NCBI GenBank assembly: GCA_025738555.1
Contig: JAOVFP010000022.1
Coordinates: 1,674,001 to 1,738,000 of the forward strand
Source: Cyathus striatus
Lineage: Eukaryota > Basidiomycota > Agaricomycetes > Agaricales > Nidulariaceae
DNA length: 64,000 nucleotides
Reading direction: 5' to 3'
The translations under genes and the position numbers were made by a program. Below, in pieces: positions 35,753 through 47,310 of the stretch; within the stretch, counting starts at the first letter, position 1; every line of letters begins with the position of its first letter. Under the pieces are notes generated by a model that was given only the letters and a program-made list of their open reading frames with translations, had not been told where the DNA came from and did not search any database.

Positions 35753-37793
35753 TTAGGATGGTCCATTTAAATGATCAGCATTCTCTCCCCAAGCTTCTAA
35801 CGCAGACTTGGCTTCCGATGTCAAGAGATCAAAAGCTTGCTGAATATGTTTCTCTTCGGTTCGCTCAGTACCGACAGCTAACCTAATGCAGAAGACCCCG
35901 TTTATTGTCGTCTGTGTCAAGGCAATATCTGGGCGAGTCGAAATACGACTATAATAGATCCTATTCAGGTCATTCAAAGCATCTGTCGAAAAAACACTGT
36001 TCGGGGACTTTGGCGCAAGCCTGAAGACGCTTAGTGCGAAGGACGGTTTGGTAACCAATTCCAAGTATTCAGACTTGGAAACGAGCTCTGCAAACATATC
36101 GTTCATTTCGATACACTAGTAAAACAGTAATTCTTTGTGATTAGTACGTCCGTTGAAAGGAGAAATACGAATATACCTTGCGAATATATTTACGGAAACC
36201 TTCTGCACCGAAACTTCTCAAGACGAACCAGAATTTAAGTGAGCTGAAGTGTTGTCCCAAGCCAAGATGCCAGTTACGGTAGTCGATCACCGTTCCTGAT
36301 TTTCACCAGCTCAGAACCATAAGGTACCTAATACGAAGAAACATAAGTCATACCTGCGTCCCCGTGTTTAGTTCTCAAGAAAGGAGGTGTAACATCGAGA
36401 GCCTCAGTCAGAAGTTTCCGATCACGAACCCAAAGTGTTGATGAGTCAAAGTTAACCAATCCCCACTGCATTTCCGTCAGGTACGACAAATGGAACGATG
36501 TCATTGTTACTTACTTTGTGAAAGTTGGTGCAAATGGATGTGGCGCGTTCATTGACATATTTGAGCTGTAACTTTTCACGGTATTCGGGACATGACCACG
36601 CCACACCTGCCCAGGCAGCATCGATATGGAGCCAGATATCAGGATACGACTTTACTGTTTCAAACCAGCGATGAGTACCAAAGCAGTAGCTAGACCTGGA
36701 AGTAAGTAACTACTTACAGACATCGTTGATCTCGAGGAGGTTGTCACTAGCTCCAGAGGATGTAGTCCCGACAGTGGCAACTATTATTGTTGTCCATCAG
36801 CGGTGCTTTTCCACTAATTGAATAAATGATACACACTTAAAATAAAAGGTATCTTGCCGTTACTGATATCCTCCACCAACGCTTTTCGGAGTGTGTCACC
36901 ACGAAGCGAAAACTGGTCCTCGGGTGTGACATCAAGACAGCGAACTTGTAGTCCTAATATAAGACCAGATTTAAGACCAAGGGAGTGGGTTTGAGTGGTG
37001 GTGTATATGATTAAGTTTTCCAGTTTTACATCAGGATGATCGCGCTGGTGCGCAGAACGTGCAGCAACAATGGCGACCAAGGCAGAATCTGAAGCTGTAG
37101 TCTGAGTTGGATGAGTAGATGAACTTGTGAATGATTGATTGGAGGACAGCACACCTGTAGACAGCCGCCGCCAACACCAGATGTGTTGTAAAAGTCTGGT
37201 GATAAGGCGAAGAGTTTGGCGGCCCAGTCCATAATTATGATCTCTAGCTCTGTACATGCAGGACTCGCAGACCACTATAAAGGTAAGTAAGTAAGAATAT
37301 GAATATATGAAAGGATACAGTACGTTGAAACCAGGGTTGGCGGCACTCGAGGCATACAGATCGCCTAATATTCCCTCGAATGTGCATGCAGCAGGAAAGT
37401 AAGCGAAGAAGGAAGGATGCTGCCAATGAGTAAGGCCTACGGTGGAGGTGAGTTGATAAATTTGAGATGCGGAACAATAATCAAACCTGGCATAATATAT
37501 TTCTGATAATCATCGGCAATAAGCTGGAAGTCTTCCCCTTTTTCTGGCGGAGTAACTGGGGATGGATTGAGTAGCTGAGCGCGAGAAATATTTTTTTGGC
37601 TTACGGGGAATAAGCTGCCCGAGGTATCCTGGCTCTACTTGAGAAGTAACAGGCTTGTCTTGAAGGGTGTAATAATAGTCGCAGATGCGGTCAATGGCCT
37701 GGTAGCCAGCTTTCCTGAATCTAGTGGAGAGGAAGGTGAGCGAGGTTAGTAAAGTAAGGGGATGAGGGGAAAGGCTGACTGTTCAATATCCAT
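35753..37793 (-). CDS. Aromatic-L-amino-acid decarboxylase-like enzyme (PLP group II)
   Basis: Eleven exons on the minus strand: 37793-37780, 37720-37605, 37555-37487, 37436-37324, 37274-37155, 37101-36837, 36780-36718, 36654-36515, 36465-36354, 36295-36177 and 36115-35753. The sum is 1494 nt, 497 aa, with every phase consistent. Family marks: 'MDIEQFRKAGYQAID', 'HWQHPSFFAYFPA', 'SPACTELE', a Q-T-H site with H183 that would stack on PLP, 'HIDAAWAG' with D265, and the PLP lysine K300 in 'NFHKWGLVNFDSS'. The enzyme removes CO2 from an amino acid such as tyrosine, tryptophan, phenylalanine or dopa, in the cytosol; which one cannot be told. Exon 1 is 14 nt with an odd gtcagc donor. It is flanked by an MDR oxidoreductase and its decayed copy, which suggests conversion of the amine or its aldehyde. 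Confidence 0.92.
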
Positions 37794-38709
37794 TGCAGTG
37801 GCCGGGATGGGGTAGAGATATCTGGCGGCGACATATAGCTTTATATATTGTTTTCCTATACATCTGAAGCGATTTGTGCCAGCAGATGATCAGCCGACAG
37901 TGAACTAAAACGACAATGCAACTACCCAACAATTACCCAGCGTGATGGAATGCTAGTACACATGCAATTGTAGAGTACAAACTCAGTATTTTCTCAGTAT
38001 ATTGTACGGTTACTTTCGACTAAAAATGTTCACGGACTTTCAATCAAGCTTGCCAGCTAAGTAACGCTCGGTCGTGGCTCGGTCGTTGTTCTCGTCAAGT
38101 GTTCGTGGTTGCAGGGACCGAAGAATAGACGTTCTGGCCCTAACTCCAAGTACATGATTTGTTTCTGCACTAAACAAAAGTACTTAACTTAGAATTGCAA
38201 TGGTACTCTTGACAACCTTTGAATTCATCCTATCTTCCTCTATCGAGCACCAGGGCTATTTGGAAATATATTGAAGGCTTAATTTATGCCTAGTAACTGC
38301 AGCCTGACGATAGCGTAAGTACCTACAAAGGACATGAATTTTATAGCCTTAACGTTGTGACAGCGGCTCGGTCCGCTAGGTGGCTGACCTGAATCATTCA
38401 TCTGTCGGCCTCTACTCAGTATCATTACATACTAAGTATATCGTGAGACGGCGATCTAAACCCCTCGGAAAGTTTATTTAGTTTTGTTTCAGGTATCTTT
38501 GTGAACAGGATGTTGTTGAATTTATCCGCCGGAACGTAAATGTGCGGCCTATGCGGTACTTCAAGGTTCAACGACCGCTTCCACCGTGTCATCAGTGAAT
38601 GTCGCGCCAGTATAATTGGATAATTGAAAGAAACCCCTTTTCAGCCATATTTACATTTCTATCACAATGTGATCACCGTGCTCTCCCACGATCCATATAA
38701 AAGTCGATT
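37794..38709. other. Spacer between decarboxylase and oxidoreductase
   Basis: No gene is seen in about 0.9 kb. It should carry the decarboxylase promoter; a TATA-like 'ctttatatattg' lies near 37840, about 45 bp upstream of the start codon on the minus strand (read as 'caatatataaag'). Confidence 0.4.
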
Positions 38710-40083
38710 TCAAGCAGAAACATTAATCACAACCTTTCCGAGATGTTTCTGAGACTCCAGATAGGCGAAGGCTTGAGCTGCCTGCTCAAATGAGAACACT
38801 CTATCAATGACTGGACGCGTAGCTTCCGGGTTGGCAATCATCAAGTGGTTCATATCCCGGAACCTGATAAATAAGATAGATCAGTTCTTCCACCCAATGT
38901 TCAAATAAGATACGAAGACTTGCTGTGCAACAGAACCAATATAAATCCCACGCACAACGATGGCTTTGGTGACAACTTTAGAAATAATAAAATTGACACT
39001 ACTTCCCTCGTCTGTCGACAGGGCGCCGAGAAGCAGAATAGACCCTCCAACGCGGATGGCGTTAATAGACCTAGACAATGTTCCGCTCCCTCCAACTTCG
39101 ACGATATAATCTACACCCCTGCCTTTCGTCTATGTGTTTTCAGCATATGCTAAAGGAATATACGTGAACACCACTAACAATTCTCTTGACCTCCTCATCC
39201 CAATTTGGCGTCTTCTTGTAGTTGATAACGTGCTTTGCACCAAGTTTAGTTGCCAGTTCCAACTTATCATCACTTGATGAAGTAGTGATAACAATTGCAC
39301 CAGAGGCAATTGCGAATTGGAGCGAAAAGATGGAGACGCCTCCTGTTCCTTGGACAAGGACGTAGTCTCCTGCTTTGATTGGGCTATTTGGCGCGAGAAG
39401 AGCGTTGTATGCTGTTACTGCTGCACAACTGTACACCATCAGACGAAAGGACCAATCGTGGAACCCGGCCTATGAACATACGGAAGTGTAGAAGCTTCTT
39501 CATAGGATAAGTGCTCTGGGATATGGACGAGGGACTGATAATTCCAGTTCAGAATACTATATATATAAAGATATGTGAAGAGGCACGTACGTGAGCAGGA
39601 AATGCCCTATACTCCGTCAAAACTCCCTTTGACTGCCCTCCCAAAGACGTCTTTATAATCTCTGGATTGGTGTCCCCGAAAACGTGGTCCGTAGAAAAGT
39701 TGGCTGAAACCCTGTCACCTATTTTCCAGTCCTTTACGTCCTCGCCTAATGCGATGATCTCTCCAGCCATATCGGAGCATGGGACAAATCCTTTCTCAGA
39801 GGAGCTAGTGATAGTTAGTCTTCTGATAAGTGTCGAACGGTGAAACGTACACGGCAGGATATGTCTTGTTCGCAATCATCAAGTCTCGGTAATTTAACGA
39901 CACGGCGTGGACTTTGACAAGGACTTCAGCTGCGCGTAGGTTTTCGATTTTTGTATCCTTTAGGACTAGGTTATTGTAAGAACCGAGCTGTAGCGGGAGG
40001 GTTAACTGGAGGCATCCTAATATGCAAGCGGTTGGTCAAACCCGGGTATACTGGTATTCACGAGTGACAGAAGGATAGGACAT
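38710..40083 (-). CDS. MDR-family oxidoreductase (zinc-type alcohol dehydrogenase-like)
   Basis: Seven exons on the minus strand: 40083-40042, 40005-39851, 39804-39591, 39534-39482, 39428-39172, 39122-38924 and 38863-38710; 1074 nt, 357 aa, all in phase. Features are 'LNYRDLMIANKTYP' (residues 51-64), 'VPCSDMAGEI', 'LPCAAVTAYNALL', the nucleotide-binding 'VLVQGTGGVSIFSLQFA' (178-194), 'RGVDYIVEVGGSGTLS' and 'GKVVINVSA' at the end. I see no catalytic-zinc Cys/His pair, so this is more like the quinone-oxidoreductase branch of MDR than a true alcohol dehydrogenase. Likely NAD(P)H-dependent and cytosolic. The last intron is best explained as GC-AG (donor gcaagt at 38923). It sits upstream of the decarboxylase on the same strand. 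Confidence 0.9.
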
Positions 40084-40949
40084 GGTCGCTGCTATAGACG
40101 AAGGAGTAAAATGAGGATGAAGTTATTAAGTTCCTCAGCACTTATGTGACTCACCACCATCCTTCAATTTATCCACTTACTTGACACATATTCTTGAATA
40201 GAGTACAGCATTCGGCGGTGCAATTGTCCGTCTTCGTATTTTAATATTCGTCATCTCACCATGATGGACATATGGAACTGATACGGCTTCTCAAAACCTT
40301 CCGTCGGAAAGGTCGTATACTTGTTGGCTTTATCCGTTAGTACTATCTGCCTCTATGAGCTAGGCTCCACCCATTGTCTGAAGGAATATCGTTTCAACAG
40401 TGGACTCAAACCCGCCTTTCATATTTGTCCTCCTGGTATTATTCAACAGGGCACACTGGCTAAACACAAGTACTTCAGCACCATACGGTTATTAATATCA
40501 ACACGCATAACGGAATTGTTGGTCTGACAAATCCTTGCAATGACAAAGCCACTCCGACTCGACTCTCGACTCATTAGTCAGAGTACTGCGGTAGTTATGC
40601 ACGCCACCAAATGCATACCTAGAAACGAACCAGTGACTCCGCTATGTCACTTTTTCAAAGAAGTCTTTCGGGACATATAAGTCATATTCCCTTGAACCAT
40701 ATATCTCATACTCTACCTGTACCCAACATCCCACGAGTGCCTACACCCTATTCGCAGCCTGATTCCCCCCATAACCTGGTACCCAATACATACCATCAGT
40801 CCGTCATTGATCAAGACAACGATGAACGAACCGGGGAAGTGCTTCCTATCGGTCGTCGAGCAAGAATTCCTCCGCTACAGCATAAGCACTGGATCGCCAA
40901 CATACCCATACGAAACTAAACTCGGAGACACCATCGGGGACAACAAATC
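40084..40949. other. Spacer; one unexplained 91-codon frame
   Basis: No supported gene. An open frame at 40644-40919 has repeated 'ISHIPLNHISHTLP'-like, proline/histidine-rich sequence, but no family resemblance, no intron signals and no second copy. Treat it as chance. The sequence from about 40915 onward is already related to the P450 unit of the array. Confidence 0.35.
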
Positions 40950-42135
40950 CTTCCTCGTATAAATCACCATGTCGCTATACCCATCATACGTAGGACATCT
41001 CTCTAGCCCTGCGTTGGAAAGGACCTCCTTGCACAACTATTGAGCGACCTCGGGGATGTTGAGTAATGGAGTATATGTGAATATAAGTGAGTGCCGCTAC
41101 CATATATGCGTGCGTAAACATCGAGTAGAAAGCCAGGAAGTGAGTGGCGAACCATATTACAAGCAGCTATGAGCACATTCAACACTTCATCCCAAACCAG
41201 CATCAGATCAAAACCTCAATCGGCTCCCTGGCATCCCCACAACGAGAAAACCCCATACCAGAAGAACTGGTAGTCTCCACTTTCCCTACTAACCACTTGC
41301 TCTCACCATCCATCACCCGCTCCGGCTCAACCACCCGCACAAGCACCGTATCAAAATACACCTTCCTAATGCGCATATGCACCTTTGCCTCGTCCTCGAT
41401 TCAAAGAGAGACAAGAACCATCCTCCTATGCTCCCGTGCCCGTTCTGTGCTGTGGAGGTGGGAGGGGGAGGGAGGCGGTATGTAGCAGATGGGCAGGAGA
41501 TGGTGTGGATTGTGATACCGGAAAGGAAAGAGGTGCCTGTTTCGAGGATGTAGCGCTGCATTATGTCCTGTATAAGGTATTGTAAGTACTGGTTGTAGTA
41601 CGATTGTGATGGGGAAGGAAGAGTGTGGTACGGAATAGCGAGAGTGGGAAAAGATAAGAACAGCAATGAAGGAAAGAGGACAGTACGAAAGCTAGAAGGG
41701 GAGAAGTACGAAGGGAGAAAGTGAAAGTGAAAGGAAAGACAAAACACGAACCTGAAAGCCGAACGCCATCCCACTCCCCGTCCACTCACTGATCAGCTGG
41801 ATTACGTTCTTTGCAGATTGTACGAAGAGCGTGAAGTTGCTAATTCACGTGTGGGCGAAGAAGGGTCGAGACAGGGAGCGGTGGAATTTGTCCACAGAAG
41901 GTTGGCATTCGGAGATAGGGTTGCTGCTACTGGGGGAGACCATCGAGGTAGGCCCCCAGGGAGATAAGGGCGGGGATATGGGAAGTTGCTGGAAGATGAA
42001 TATTACACCTAGAGTTAATCCCATTGTTGTTAGGAGTGATTGTGTACTTAAGAAAAATGATGAGCTGCGTTTTCTTATATGTTCTCTGGTTATAAGGAAC
42101 GAACCTGCGCCCATAAGTATTTCAATATTTATGGC
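40950..42135 (-). pseudogene. Cytochrome P450 relic (copy P3, array unit 1)
   Basis: In order on the minus strand: an N-terminal block with 'FIFQQLPISPPLSPWGP' (near 42030-41960), 'DKFHRSLSRPFFAHT' (about 41890-41850), a short stop, 'ISNFTLFVQSAKNVIQLI', a block ending in 'GMAFGFQ' before a gt donor near 41755, a fragment near 41560-41500 with 'LETGTSFLSG', 'DEVLNVLIAACNM' (degraded I-helix start) near 41190-41150, and 'EVLSNAGLERCPTYDGY' (the pre-K-helix region) near 41030-40985. Then the similarity stops, before any heme-binding loop. Frame changes and stops are frequent. It diverges from NACHT gene 1. Confidence 0.7.
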
Positions 42136-42914
42136 CGAGTTGTCTCCTGGACGGTGAGCAGTTTAGTTCTAGCCCGAGCTTTCTACTGGTTCCTAAAGAA
42201 ATTTTATCGAGATAAAATGCGTAGTATACAAACAGAACAAAGTTGAGGTTGTTGACAAGTTGAAGTTGAAGGTCGTCGTCGCTTGGTCTTGGCTTGATCG
42301 ATTGCGCAACTTCAACAACGCGTACATACGGAGCGTTTATTTGGTTCACCCTCCGTAGATAAATAGCGGCATGAATGGCATCAGCTCCGCCTGGCAATCA
42401 ACTGGCAATTGCGTTTTTTCTCTCCAAGAAATCGATAACCAGCCATTCTATCTCTTTCCCTCCGTAAAAGAAGTGCGCGGTATAGACGCTGTTAACTTTT
42501 TAAGTAGCCGCAATGCTCCCAACTTCCCACCACGGTCTTATAATAGAGGCTCGTAAGAGTCAACGACCGGGACGCAGCTCGAAAATCATCGGAAACTCAT
42601 GAAGCAGACGAGAGAAAACGCCCAGCGGTACTTAAATGGATCTCACAACTTTCGTGCGACGTGGACGCTCGAGAAGGCCCTGGAAAACTATTTCCGTCAA
42701 ACCTTGGCATGCGCAAAAACTATCTGAACTTGTCGTTGAACAATAATGTTACCATAGAAGATCTCCCCGCATTCTTTCGCCAGGCCCAGTATTTGCCACC
42801 AAAAACCCCAAGGTTAGAATCCAATAATAGAATATCCTGTGCGTTTCTGTCAGAGGCTATGCTATGTAAGTATGTCTCGACTCTCGTGTCGTCATGCTCG
42901 GTAACTATCCTGGT
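42136..42914. other. P450/NACHT spacer, unit 1
   Basis: No gene is seen. 42400-42650 is similar to 55500-55830 (unit 3) and, inverted, to 1450-1830. The open frame 42661-42918 is not conserved in unit 3 and is not called. Confidence 0.45.
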
Positions 42915-42988
42915 ATAGATTGGCGCGCAGGGTCACATTGTATATATACTATATAGTCTCAACAATATGCCTTCCCCCGGCCATCATC
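42915..42988 (+). promoter_or_regulatory. CCAAT-TATA promoter of NACHT gene 1
   Basis: An inverted CCAAT box ('atagattggcgc', ATTGG at 42919-42923) lies about 17 bp before a TATA stretch (tatatatact at 42941-42950), which is about 48 bp upstream of the ATG at 42989. All four array copies keep the same arrangement, which supports function and the start choice. Confidence 0.6.
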
Positions 42989-45806
42989 ATGTCAAATTAC
43001 TTTAACAGAGCATCAAATTTCTCTTTAAATCAACCAAATTTCACCGAAATAACTGGTACGAAGTAGTAAATATGGGCATCAACACTTACTAACTACCGCT
43101 TATTCGTCAAGCGAATGTTATTCAAACCGGAGTATCAGGTGCGCTATGGTCACTGGCCAGTATACACCTAGTGGTACACCATGCTCATCATTTCCATCAG
43201 GTTTACAATGGCTTTCTCAGCATGTCGCCCGAGGCGCATCCCATGATTCGATGGACCAGTACGATGCCCCCAAATGTCATCCGGATACACGTACACAGCT
43301 CCTAGGTGATATAAATGAGTGGATTAAAATCGCCGATAAGGAGACGGGCATCATGTTCCTTCATGGACCAGCAGGAGCTGGGAAATCCTGCATTGCACGA
43401 TCCGTTTGCCACGACGCATCTTCAGAGGATCTTTTAGGCGCTAGCTTCTTTTTCAGGAGAGGAACATCCGATCGAAACAATGCCGACAAGCTGTTTACCA
43501 CCATAGCGTATCAGCTTGCCATGGTAAACAAGGATCTAGGCCAGTATATACTGGCGGAAGTGGAGCGTAATCCGCGGATCTTTCATATATCTCTGGAGGA
43601 GCAATTTCGAAGACTCGTATTCGACCCATGTTACAGCATACCGAAGGACAAACTCCTTATCAAGGCGATTGTTATTGACGGATTAGATGAGTGCGAAGAT
43701 GAAATTATGCAGGTTGCTATTTTGAAGTTACTAGCTAAAGCTGTGCGATACGAAGGATTTCCCCTCGGCATCTTCATTACGAGTCGACCCGAACTTCAAA
43801 TACGTGAGATGTTCGATACCAAAGAAGTTATTTTTGCAACCCAAGTCATCTCCTTGGATCGCATCCCTGGGGTCGCCCAGGACATTCGGACAGTTTTGGA
43901 GAGTGGATTTACACGGATCCTTAACGATCCTAGGTTTAGAAGGTGTTTCATATCAGTTCTACGACCTTGGCCATCTCCAGATGCTATCAAGAAAATTGTT
44001 CAGCGATCCTCTGGTCAATTTATATATTCTGCAACAGTTCTCAAGTACGTGTCAAGTCCAAATCACAATCCAGCTTCTCAGCTTGAAATTGTGCTTGGAA
44101 TTCGGGATAGTCGTGACTCTACTTCCCCCTTCTCCGACCTTGATCTACTTTATCGAGAGATAATATCTAGGGTCCCCCATATGAAGAGAACCGTTAAAGT
44201 GCTAGGGTATATTATTGCCATGAAACAACTAGGTCGAAAGGATACTATAGCTGACCGATTATTTACAAGCAAGCCTCTCCTCAACTTCTCATCGGATATT
44301 ATGAAGGCAGTACTCCATAATCAAAATAGGCTACTGCTTGTCATTGACCAGTTATTGGATCTCCCACACGGAGAATCTTATCTTGCTCTAAATCAATTGC
44401 ATTCTCTCGTCTCACTTAATATTGGATCAAATTCTACTAGACGGCATCTAAAAATATCATTTTATCACAAATCATTTCAAGATTTTTTAAGCAATGAAAA
44501 GCGGTCTGATATGTTCCACATCAACATTCAGAAAACACACACAGACATTGCACAATCCTGTTTGAAATTTATGGGTCTCTCAAAATATGAAACAGATGGA
44601 CATCATGGTGTGTCGAAAAGAATTTCATCTCGACACACCTAATTCCTAATAATAGTTGGTTGGCTTTATGCTTGCTTTCATTGGTATATACATTACGAAA
44701 AAGGCACAAGTCCTGGACCTGATCTGCATGTCTTCGATTTTGCTTTACGCAGATTTTTTTCTGGGTCTACACAACATTTAAATCCTTCAAATTTAAAGGC
44801 AGCTCTTGAAATCCTTCGCCCCGTTCCTCAAGGAATCCAATCAAGTATACAATCCAGTAGAAACCTTCGGAAGTATGGAACGCTGTCTGTCGAAGACCTG
44901 TATTATACCATATCAGTAGCATCGAACATGTTGTGGGTATGTTGGCATGCTTCAACTAGTAAGTTACCAGTTTTTTTTAATTCATTCACTATCTTAGGTC
45001 GAAGGTCTACAACTCGACTACTTCATGGCATCATTTGCTTTTCCAGTTTGGGTTCAATACTTTAAGTCATACAAGAATGACGCCTTGGTGAAACAACTCA
45101 TCATAATGTCCAGTTTTAATACTTGGAGAGATACCGCGATGTCACCAAGATATATTATGTATATGCACCGACTAGTGCAAGATGCTGGACACATTACAAA
45201 TCCTGATGCAGACCAAGCCGCAACATTGCTACTGCACGTCATTCAATTGAGTAGACGTTCTGGAAAAGACATCGAAAAATTTCTGTTTTACAGTGAATAT
45301 TCTGGCCCCTTCCACTGCACGCAGGATGAATATGCAGGTACTTTTTGCAATATGCTCACCGCCTCTCGGAGGGTCTATGATATAGATCACCTTAACGTAT
45401 TTCTGGAAGAATGGACAGAAGTATTGAAACGCTCAGTTCACGAAAGCAGGTTATTTAATATGGAACATCCACTACTACTTAAGAGTCTGAAATCTGAAGC
45501 TCTGACTTTCCACGATACTGACATACTCAACCAGAAACTTACGCATAAAATGAAATGCAATTTATTTTCTTGGTTTGAGGTACTGAATTACTCAACTCTA
45601 TCATGTATACAAACAGCTAACTCTTGACTTTTTCATAGAAATTACAGTGCCCTCCTCATGACATCATGAATTTGTGGCAGAAGGCATTCGAGAGAGCGCG
45701 ACATTCATCTCTGGAAGGACTTATAGGCTACTCTTACTTTTGTGACTTCTTCGAACATTGTAAAACATGCCAGCTACAGCTCAATAGTGCAGCTAGCAAT
45801 TCGTAG
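42989..45806 (+). CDS. NACHT-domain STAND NTPase (NLR-like), array copy 1, intact
   Basis: Six exons: 42989-43055, 43112-43138, 43201-44607, 44656-44936, 44998-45579 and 45639-45806; 2532 nt, 843 aa, fully in phase. Residues 1-31 are a short N-tail ('SNYFNRASNFSLNQPNFTEI'), not a known effector domain. The linker 'GLQWLSQHVARGASHDS' is typical for fungal NACHT proteins. Walker A is 'GPAGAGKS' (87-94), Walker B 'AIVIDGLDEC' (187-196), followed by a sensor-like 'FITSRPEL'. Residues from about 500 to the end form a conserved region I do not recognise, with no WD40, TPR or ankyrin repeats; it ends in 'CPPHDIMNLWQKAFERA' and 'CKTCQLQL'. By family, it is an ATP-driven switch in self/non-self recognition or programmed cell death; the trigger is unknown. 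The second exon is only 27 nt. A decayed P450 is transcribed away from it. Confidence 0.9.
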
Positions 45807-45899
45807 TACGAATTGTGTAGTGGCTGGAAGATAAATAAGAAAGGCGGCTTGTCTGAGAGCAGCGCTGCTCGTGTTAACTTGATAATACTATCTTTAAAT

Positions 45900-47310
45900 G
45901 CATTAAGTCCATTCACTTCCCTTCCCTTACCCACTTACCCCTCCACCCCCTGCCCCACCTCCTCAACACCCTTCGGAAACGAAGTCCACCCTTCCTCAAC
46001 AAGCACCGAATCCACCCTCAAATACCGTCCTTCAATACTCCCGCTCCACTTCTTCCTTTCCTCGGACGTATCCTGCGACCCACGAACGAACGCACTCACA
46101 TTCTTCGCTAGCGACCTCAACTTCTCAAATCCAGGATACACGCAGATAATCTCGAATGCACTGTCTCCGATGGATTCATGAAGAGTACATTGACCCGCGA
46201 GCGATTCGTCGATAGGCCGCGTGTTGCATTTGTCGTGTTGGGGCAAGAGGGGAATATACAGGGATATCTCATCGTACAGCTGGAACGCGTAGTCAAGCGT
46301 TGCCGATTGCGTTCAGGATGCGGAAGTAAGCGAGTGGGGATGCTTGAGGAGTCGTATGAAGACCTTCCACACAAGCTGCAAAAGCTTCCATTTCTCCAGT
46401 AGTCGTTCATGTACAAGCCTCATCCGACCACCCACCGTCCCATTGTCCCCCCACCCCCACCCACATCAAGCTCTCCCTGCGCACCCGTCACGTCCGCAAG
46501 AATTGTAATCAGAATCTGCAACATCATGCAATCCAGCATACAAAACTCAAACAGCTTAAACATCTTCAGCACATATCCCTCTCCACGTGCCTCAAAGGAC
46601 GATCAAACAAGCCTTTCACATCGTCCCCCCGTGTTCCATATGCGGACGAACACACCGAGACAGTGATTCCTTGCGTCGGGTGCAAAATTGAGTCATAGTT
46701 CAGGTATCGTATGGAAAGGATGTCCTTGTACAATGGATCGGATTCCATGTGAGGGAGGGAAGTGTGCAGGCCTTCATTCCACCTATAGAAGTGGAGTAAC
46801 CAGTCAAAGCTATCCATCTCCGCTTGTTGAAGATTCGACTTTCTTGTCCCCAGGTGTATGCGACAGAACACGGAGAGCATAAACAGCAACGCTCACGTCC
46901 AGATCCAACAAACATGGATAAATAACATACGTTGCATCCACGCCTAAAGGCAAACCACTGCAGCCCACGAATCGTATCATACGCACTGATATGCTGCCCA
47001 TCCTTGGGCTCAGCCTCTGGATCAGATTCGTCCGCGCATGTCGCCAGTACAAATCAAGACCCTCCCACGAGGGGAGCTTCCACATTCTGTCCTCGCACCA
47101 CCACCAAGAGAGGTGCTATTTCTTCGTGTTCGTCATTGTATCTTGAACATACACGAGAATGTACAGTGGGTTGGTGGCGGAGACGGGGTGCGGGGTTTCA
47201 AGGTCAGAGGAAGAGGAGGAGGATGCGGTTGAGCTGGAGGAGCTGGCTGGACGGAGGAGATGGGGGAGCCCAGCGTTTTAGCAAGTGCCAACCTACTCAT
47301 ACGTAAGTGA
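45900..47310 (-). pseudogene. Conserved protein of unknown family (copy B1), decayed
   Basis: Minus-strand blocks are shared with 52430-53860 and 59580-60600. In order they are 'ISVRMIRFVGCSGL', 'VSVAVYALRVLSHTPGD', 'WLLHFYRWNEG', 'SDPLYKDILSIRYLN', 'DVKGLFDRPLRHVE', 'IPLLPQHDKCNTRP', 'LHESIGDSAFE', 'YPGFEKLRSLA' and 'IEGRYLRVDSVLVEEGW'. The consensus looks like an all-helical, soluble protein, but I cannot name the family. Frames change several times, so this copy is broken. It lies directly behind the P450 relic on the same strand in three of four units. Confidence 0.55.

Noticed and set aside
40644..40919. 91-codon Pro/His-rich frame
   Set aside because: Low-complexity, single copy, no family resemblance; recorded only as part of the spacer.
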